Assembly: GCA_902777355.1 (NCBI GenBank)
Contig: CACYTU010000021.1
Span: forward strand, 17,237-81,236
Source of the DNA: an uncultured Lachnospiraceae bacterium
GTDB taxonomy: Bacteria; Bacillota; Clostridia; Lachnospirales; Lachnospiraceae
Direction of reading: 5' to 3'
DNA: 64,000 nucleotides
Each line of letters starts with the position of its first letter. Positions within the stretch are counted from its first letter, which is position 1. The position numbers were made by a program, and so were the translations under genes. Shown here piece after piece: positions 60,475 through 64,000 of the stretch. The notes under the pieces are model-generated. The model did no database searches. It had not been told where the DNA came from and saw only the letters and a list, made by a program, of their open reading frames with translations.

Positions 60475-61362
60475 ATGGAGATCAGGACACTCAGATATTT
60501 TCTTGCCGCGGCAAGGGAGGAAAACATGACGCGGGCGGCGGAGTCGCTCCATGTGACGCAGCCAACCCTGTCCAAGGCTCTGAAGTCGCTGGAAGATGAG
60601 TTGGGCAAAAAGCTCTTCATCCGGCACAGTTTCAGCATAAAGCTGACTGACGAGGGCATGCTCCTGCGCAATCGGGCTGAGGATCTGGTCGGGATGGCAG
60701 ACAGGATCGAGAGGGAGTTTGTCTCGCTGGACGATATTTCCGGCGGGGATCTGTACTTTGGATTAGCGGAGTCTTTCCAGATTTGTTATCTGGCCCAAGC
60801 GATCCACACCTTTAAACAGACTTATCCGGGTCTCAGATATCACATCACCAGCGGCGACACTGAGCAGGTCATGGAAAAACTGGACAAGGGCCTTCTGGAC
60901 TTCGTGGTGCTGGCGGAAACACCAGACAAAGGAAAATATGAATCTCTGATCTTCCCGGAAGCCGATGTATGGGGCCTTATCATGCCGGAAGATGACCCGC
61001 TGGCAAAGAAAAAGGCCATCTGTGCAGATGACCTGAAGGGACTTCCCTTATTCTGTTCGGAGCAGAGCTGGAAAAATGACATTCCCCGCTGGGCCGGTGC
61101 AAAGATGGAATTTCTCCATCTGGAGGGCACTTTCCGTCTGGCATATAATGCGTCCATCTTTGCAAAGGAACATCTTGGATATCAACTCACCTTCGACAGG
61201 CTGGTGGACACCTCTCCCGGAAGCGGACTGATCTTCCGTCCACTGAGCCCCCGGCTGGAGACCAGACTATATCTGGTATGGAAAAAATACCAGACTTTTT
61301 CACCGATTGCAGAGCGTTTCCTGGACCAGATCAAAACAACATTTGTGCCGGAAACAGGATAA
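60475..61362 (+). CDS. LysR family transcriptional regulator
   Basis: 295 residues from ATG 60475, with AGAGGA upstream; a TTG two codons earlier is less likely. The N-terminal wHTH is typical: MEIRTLRYFLAAAREENMTRAAESLHVTQPTLSKALKSLEDELGKKLFIR. A periplasmic-binding-like effector domain follows (DLYFGLAESFQICYLAQAIHTFKQTYPGLRYHITSGD). It faces away from the small gene and hydrolase operon and probably controls them. The effector is unknown. Confidence 0.95.
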   Translation: MEIRTLRYFLAAAREENMTRAAESLHVTQPTLSKALKSLEDELGKKLFIRHSFSIKLTDEGMLLRNRAEDLVGMADRIEREFVSLDDISGGDLYFGLAESFQICYLAQAIHTFKQTYPGLRYHITSGDTEQVMEKLDKGLLDFVVLAETPDKGKYESLIFPEADVWGLIMPEDDPLAKKKAICADDLKGLPLFCSEQSWKNDIPRWAGAKMEFLHLEGTFRLAYNASIFAKEHLGYQLTFDRLVDTSPGSGLIFRPLSPRLETRLYLVWKKYQTFSPIAERFLDQIKTTFVPETG

Positions 61363-61393
61363 AATTCTGTCCTGCCCTGTCTCCGGCACAGGC

Positions 61394-61431
61394 ATCCGAG
61401 TCAAGACTCGCCCGCGAGTCTTGACTCGGAT
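61394..61431. other. 17-bp perfect hairpin after the LysR gene (R3-like)
   Basis: ATCCGAGTCAAGACTCG (61394-61410) pairs exactly with 61415-61431, with a four-base loop. Its CAAGACTCGC...GAGTCTTG arm is the first hairpin of the R3 repeat. No T-run follows, so it is probably a relic or a stability element between convergent genes. Confidence 0.6.
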
Positions 61432-61468
61432 GCGGGATAGCATGTCTTGCTTTTAAAATCTTATAAAA

Positions 61469-62434
61469 TCAGGGATTCACGACGTTGACAGGCTCTCCCG
61501 CCAGGAAGGCGCGGACGTTTTCGACCGTGATGTCCATGATCCGCTGACGGGCCTCTTTGGCGGCCCAGGAAATATGCGGTGTGATGATGCAGTTCTTTGC
61601 CTTGAGCAGGGGGTTGTCGGCGCGGATCGGTTCGGAGGAAACCACGTCGAGGGCCGCTGCGGCAACCTTTCCGGAATTCAGGGCATCCGTCAGATCCTGC
61701 TCGACAACCAGCTGTCCCCGGCTGTTGTTGATGAGGATCACGCCGTCTTTCATCTTAGCGATATTGGCGCTGTTGATGATTCCTTCTGTGGAGGGGAAGA
61801 GGGGGCAGTGCAGGAAGATCACATCCGACTGAGTAAACAGTGTATCAAGCTCTACATACTCCGCAAGTTCTCTGCCGCTGTCTGTGGGATGCTCGTCAAA
61901 GGCAAGCACCTTCATGCCAATCGCATTCAGAATGCGGGCAGTGGTCTGGCCGATCCTGCCCAGGCCAATGATTCCGGCGGTCTTGCCGTAGAGCTCGATC
62001 ATGGGGTAATCCCAGTAGCAGAAATCCTCGCCGTTCTGCCATTTTCCGGCCTTGACGGTCTCTGAATGATGCCCGATGTGGGAGCAGATTTCCATCAGAA
62101 GACCTACCGCGTACTGGCCTACGATCTGTGTGCCGTAAGTCGGAACATTGACGACAGAGACTCCTCTCTCACGCGCCGCCGCGCAGTCGACGATATTGTA
62201 ACCGGTCGCCAGCACTGCGATCAGTTTCAGCTGAGGGCATGCGTCCAGAGTCTTTGCGGAAATGGGAGTCTTATTGATCACGGCGATTTCCGCGTCGCCG
62301 ATCCGCTCCGCTATGATCGGAGCATCTGTATAGGAAGTGCGGTCATAGACCGTCACCTCGCCAAAAGACTCCAGTCCGCCCCAGGAGAGATCCCCCGGAT
62401 TCTCCGTATAGCCGTCGAGCACTACTATTTTCAT
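61469..62434 (-). CDS. D-2-hydroxyacid dehydrogenase
   Basis: 321 residues from ATG 62434, GAGGAGG upstream. The NAD-binding GIIGLGRIGQTTAR (GxGxxG), the catalytic arginine in NNSRGQLV, and the Glu (VVSSEP) and His (TPHISWA) of the catalytic triad are all kept. The family reduces 2-keto acids or glyoxylate/hydroxypyruvate. Substrate not identified. It is a single gene before a repeat-rich gap. Confidence 0.94.
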   Translation of the reverse strand: MKIVVLDGYTENPGDLSWGGLESFGEVTVYDRTSYTDAPIIAERIGDAEIAVINKTPISAKTLDACPQLKLIAVLATGYNIVDCAAARERGVSVVNVPTYGTQIVGQYAVGLLMEICSHIGHHSETVKAGKWQNGEDFCYWDYPMIELYGKTAGIIGLGRIGQTTARILNAIGMKVLAFDEHPTDSGRELAEYVELDTLFTQSDVIFLHCPLFPSTEGIINSANIAKMKDGVILINNSRGQLVVEQDLTDALNSGKVAAAALDVVSSEPIRADNPLLKAKNCIITPHISWAAKEARQRIMDITVENVRAFLAGEPVNVVNP

Positions 62435-62546
62435 TTCTTTCCTCCTCGCTGTACTGTTTTCATTACCTTCCTGTATCTCTGAGCGCATCAGCGCAGTTTT
62501 TAATATACTTTTTCAATATACTCAAGAAGATTCCTTTTTCGGAATC

Positions 62547-62663
62547 GGATCCTCTTCTGCCCTTTCAAATCCTGCTGCAGAATTCGGATTCTCTTCTACC
62601 CTTTCAAATCCCGCTTCAGAATGCGGATTCTCTTCTACCCTTTCAAATCCTGCTGCAGAATAA
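62547..62663. repeat. 39-bp tandem repeat ending at a stop codon
   Basis: Three 39-bp units from 62547, 62586 and 62625 (GGATTCTCTTCTACCCTTTC and the rest). The array ends exactly one base before the stop codon of the adjacent gene (62664-62666). Confidence 0.92.
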
Positions 62664-63218
62664 TCAGATATAATCATTCACCTGCTTCATGACGTCAAGA
62701 AGCACATCCAGATTGTGCATGGGATCGTCCGGGGATTCCAGTGAGTGGTTCGTATCCGGAATATTGGTCAGCGGCAGGCCGCACGCCCTGCATCCCTCCT
62801 CTATCTCGTCGTCCGTCGCCCATGGGTCCGCTGTCCCGTGAAAAACGATTCCGGCCTGAGGGTGAAACGTAAAGGTAGCTGCCACCGGTGTAAAGTAAAC
62901 ATTGCGGGTGACCAGATTGTGGCGATGGGCGAATTCAGCCGCTATAGCTGTTCCTATACTCTTGGAAATAAACAGCAGCTCCCCAAAAGACTCCCATCGG
63001 ACATCTTCCAGAATCTTCTCCGTCTGTTCCATGGCCTTCATGAAGCTTCTGCGCATCTTGTCCGGGTTTCCTTTTACCCCAGACTCAAAACCGGTATAAG
63101 GCACCTCACGGATCTCATATCCTTTTGCGGCAGCTATTTTTTTCGCGTGATATAAAAGCGGTTTGTCGCAGTGATACCCGATTCCGGGAAATATGACTGC
63201 CAGTTTGTTTTTGCTCAT
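62664..63218 (-). CDS. Small alpha/beta-fold hydrolase-like protein
   Basis: 184 residues. LAVIFPGIGYHCDKPLLYHA, the nucleophile-like LLFISKSIGTAIAAEFA, the acidic GTADPWATDDEIEEG and DTNHSLE with the histidine point to a small alpha/beta hydrolase (DUF1749/DUF1057-like). No known substrate. Confidence 0.8.
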   Translation of the reverse strand: MSKNKLAVIFPGIGYHCDKPLLYHAKKIAAAKGYEIREVPYTGFESGVKGNPDKMRRSFMKAMEQTEKILEDVRWESFGELLFISKSIGTAIAAEFAHRHNLVTRNVYFTPVAATFTFHPQAGIVFHGTADPWATDDEIEEGCRACGLPLTNIPDTNHSLESPDDPMHNLDVLLDVMKQVNDYI

Positions 63219-63368
63219 TCTATACTATATCTCCCTCTTTTCGACTTGCGGCAGCTTGTCAGAGCAGCTCTGCGCAGCTTGTCAGAACGGCGCCGCGTTC
63301 TTCACAGACTTCTTCCTTATCCCATAGATCTATAATCTATAGCCGGACAGGCACAGTCCCTGCAGGAC

Positions 63369-63728
63369 TTAGTTTTCCCCCAGCGCCTCAGCCCATTCCT
63401 CTTCACGGAAGCCGACCAGAACCCCGCCGTCATCGAGAAGGAGCACGGGTCTCTTGACCATCATGCCGTCTGACGCAAGGAGATCATATATTTCATCGTC
63501 CGACATGCCCGGAAGTCTGTCCTTGATGTGGTTCTCCTTGTAGAGCTTTCCGGATGTATTAAAAAACTTCTTCAGCGGCAGCCCGCTCGCTGCATGCCAC
63601 TGAACCAGCTCCTCGCGGGTAGGTTTCTCGTCTGTTATGCTGCGCTCCTCGAAATTTTTTCCCTTCTCGCGCAGCCATTTAAGGGCTTTCCTGCAGGTGC
63701 CGCATTTTGAATAGCAGAGTATCTTCAT
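63369..63728 (-). CDS. ArsC/Spx family protein (YffB type)
   Basis: 119 residues. The thioredoxin-like fold opens with MKILCYSKCGTCRKALKWL, a CGTC motif that pairs Cys residues, as in Spx and ArsC. LPLKKFFNTSGKLYKE, LASDGMMVKRPVLLLDDGG and VGFREEEW follow. Family members reduce arsenate or regulate stress transcription. Which applies here is not clear; no ars genes are near. GGGGGA precedes the ATG. Confidence 0.92.
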   Translation of the reverse strand: MKILCYSKCGTCRKALKWLREKGKNFEERSITDEKPTREELVQWHAASGLPLKKFFNTSGKLYKENHIKDRLPGMSDDEIYDLLASDGMMVKRPVLLLDDGGVLVGFREEEWAEALGEN

Positions 63729-63906
63729 TTATTTTCCCCCTGTCTCTGTTTAAGCACGGAAAAATTCATTGCTTCTATTTCAAAATAATTCTACCTGTAT
63801 GCGGTCAAAAAAACAACTCACCCGACCTTGTCTATTCACGGTCGATTCATGGTCGATCTCCAAAAAGAGAAGGGGACGGTTCTCCGTCTCCTTTCCAAGG
63901 ATGATA

Positions 63907-64000
63907 TGCTCCCTTCAAGGTAGACAAGAGAAATAATAAAATCTTGTTCTGCCTTGAAGGGGGCATTTTATGTCTAAGTTTAAGATCGAACCAGAAGAAA
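63907..64000 (+). mobile_element. Left end of a probable insertion sequence, cut by the window
   Basis: TGCTCCCTTCAAGGTAGACA at 63907 begins with TG, like many IS termini, and is repeated in inverted form as TCTTGTTCTGCCTTGAAGGG just before the reading frame. Together they make a long hairpin upstream of a start codon, the usual layout at the left end of IS3-like elements. The rest is outside the window. Confidence 0.45.
63970..64000 (+). CDS. Partial CDS, possibly a transposase N-terminus
   Basis: ATG 63970 has AAGGGGG about seven bases upstream and encodes MSKFKIEPEE before the window ends. Ten residues cannot identify a family; the transposase idea comes from the flanking inverted repeat. 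Confidence 0.4.
   Translation, partial: MSKFKIEPEE

Overview
The window reads as a chromosomal segment of a mid-GC anaerobic Firmicute, most likely Lachnospiraceae or a close relative in Clostridia. Support comes from an anaerobic ribonucleotide reductase activase, a butyryl-CoA/4-hydroxybutyrate-type CoA-transferase, an AarF kinase next to a phasin-like protein, a histone-like small protein (DUF6465 type), BspA-type leucine-rich repeat proteins, YARHG and zinc-ribbon surface proteins, strong AGGAGG ribosome binding sites and U-rich hairpin terminators. The species cannot be named from the sequence. No rRNA, tRNA or CRISPR array was seen.

Layout. 1-2.6 kb: two HPr-like small proteins, ridA and a small monooxygenase. 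2.6-29 kb: a long run of cell-envelope genes. These include a metallophosphoesterase lipoprotein, a broken peptidoglycan glycosyltransferase, a C39-like/NodB fusion, LRR proteins, a membrane protein with a ten-cysteine tail coupled to a radical SAM/SPASM enzyme, a C39-like lipoprotein, a sugar-active-looking lipoprotein, an SH3 protein, a zinc-ribbon pseudokinase, a YARHG protein, a transglutaminase and an amidase with altered active-site residues. A cyclase, a histidine phosphatase, a DUF554 and a TrkA-C protein lie among them. 29-35 kb: AarF kinase, phasin-like protein, diacylglycerol kinase and tcdA. 35-42 kb: a nickel/peptide-type ABC transporter with two paralogous methyltransferases at its ends. 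42-56 kb: a His-rich CsoR regulator, MATE and NhaC transporters, a PRTase-like protein, PfkB kinase, nrdG, CoA-transferase and a repetitive beta-rich surface protein. 56-64 kb: small metabolic enzymes, a LysR gene beside a flavoprotein/hydrolase/cyclophilin-like operon, an ArsC-like protein and the start of a probable insertion sequence.

The most promising unusual unit is 6.3-9.7 kb. A SPASM radical SAM enzyme overlaps, by a TGATG junction, a membrane protein whose C-terminus carries ten cysteines in CASS and CA repeats. This is the expected arrangement of a peptide maturase and its substrate, here with the substrate built into a membrane protein. An LRR gene and a C39-like/NodB fusion follow in the same direction.

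The second striking feature is repetitive DNA. Short tandem arrays (units of 11 to 39 bp) lie just after the stop codons of many unrelated genes, and sometimes include the stop codon. Other arrays sit inside coding regions. There are also three copies of a MITE-like element, two with apparent target duplications, and three families of dispersed palindromic repeats. Start codons were chosen by ribosome binding sites; several differ from the longest possible reading frame.
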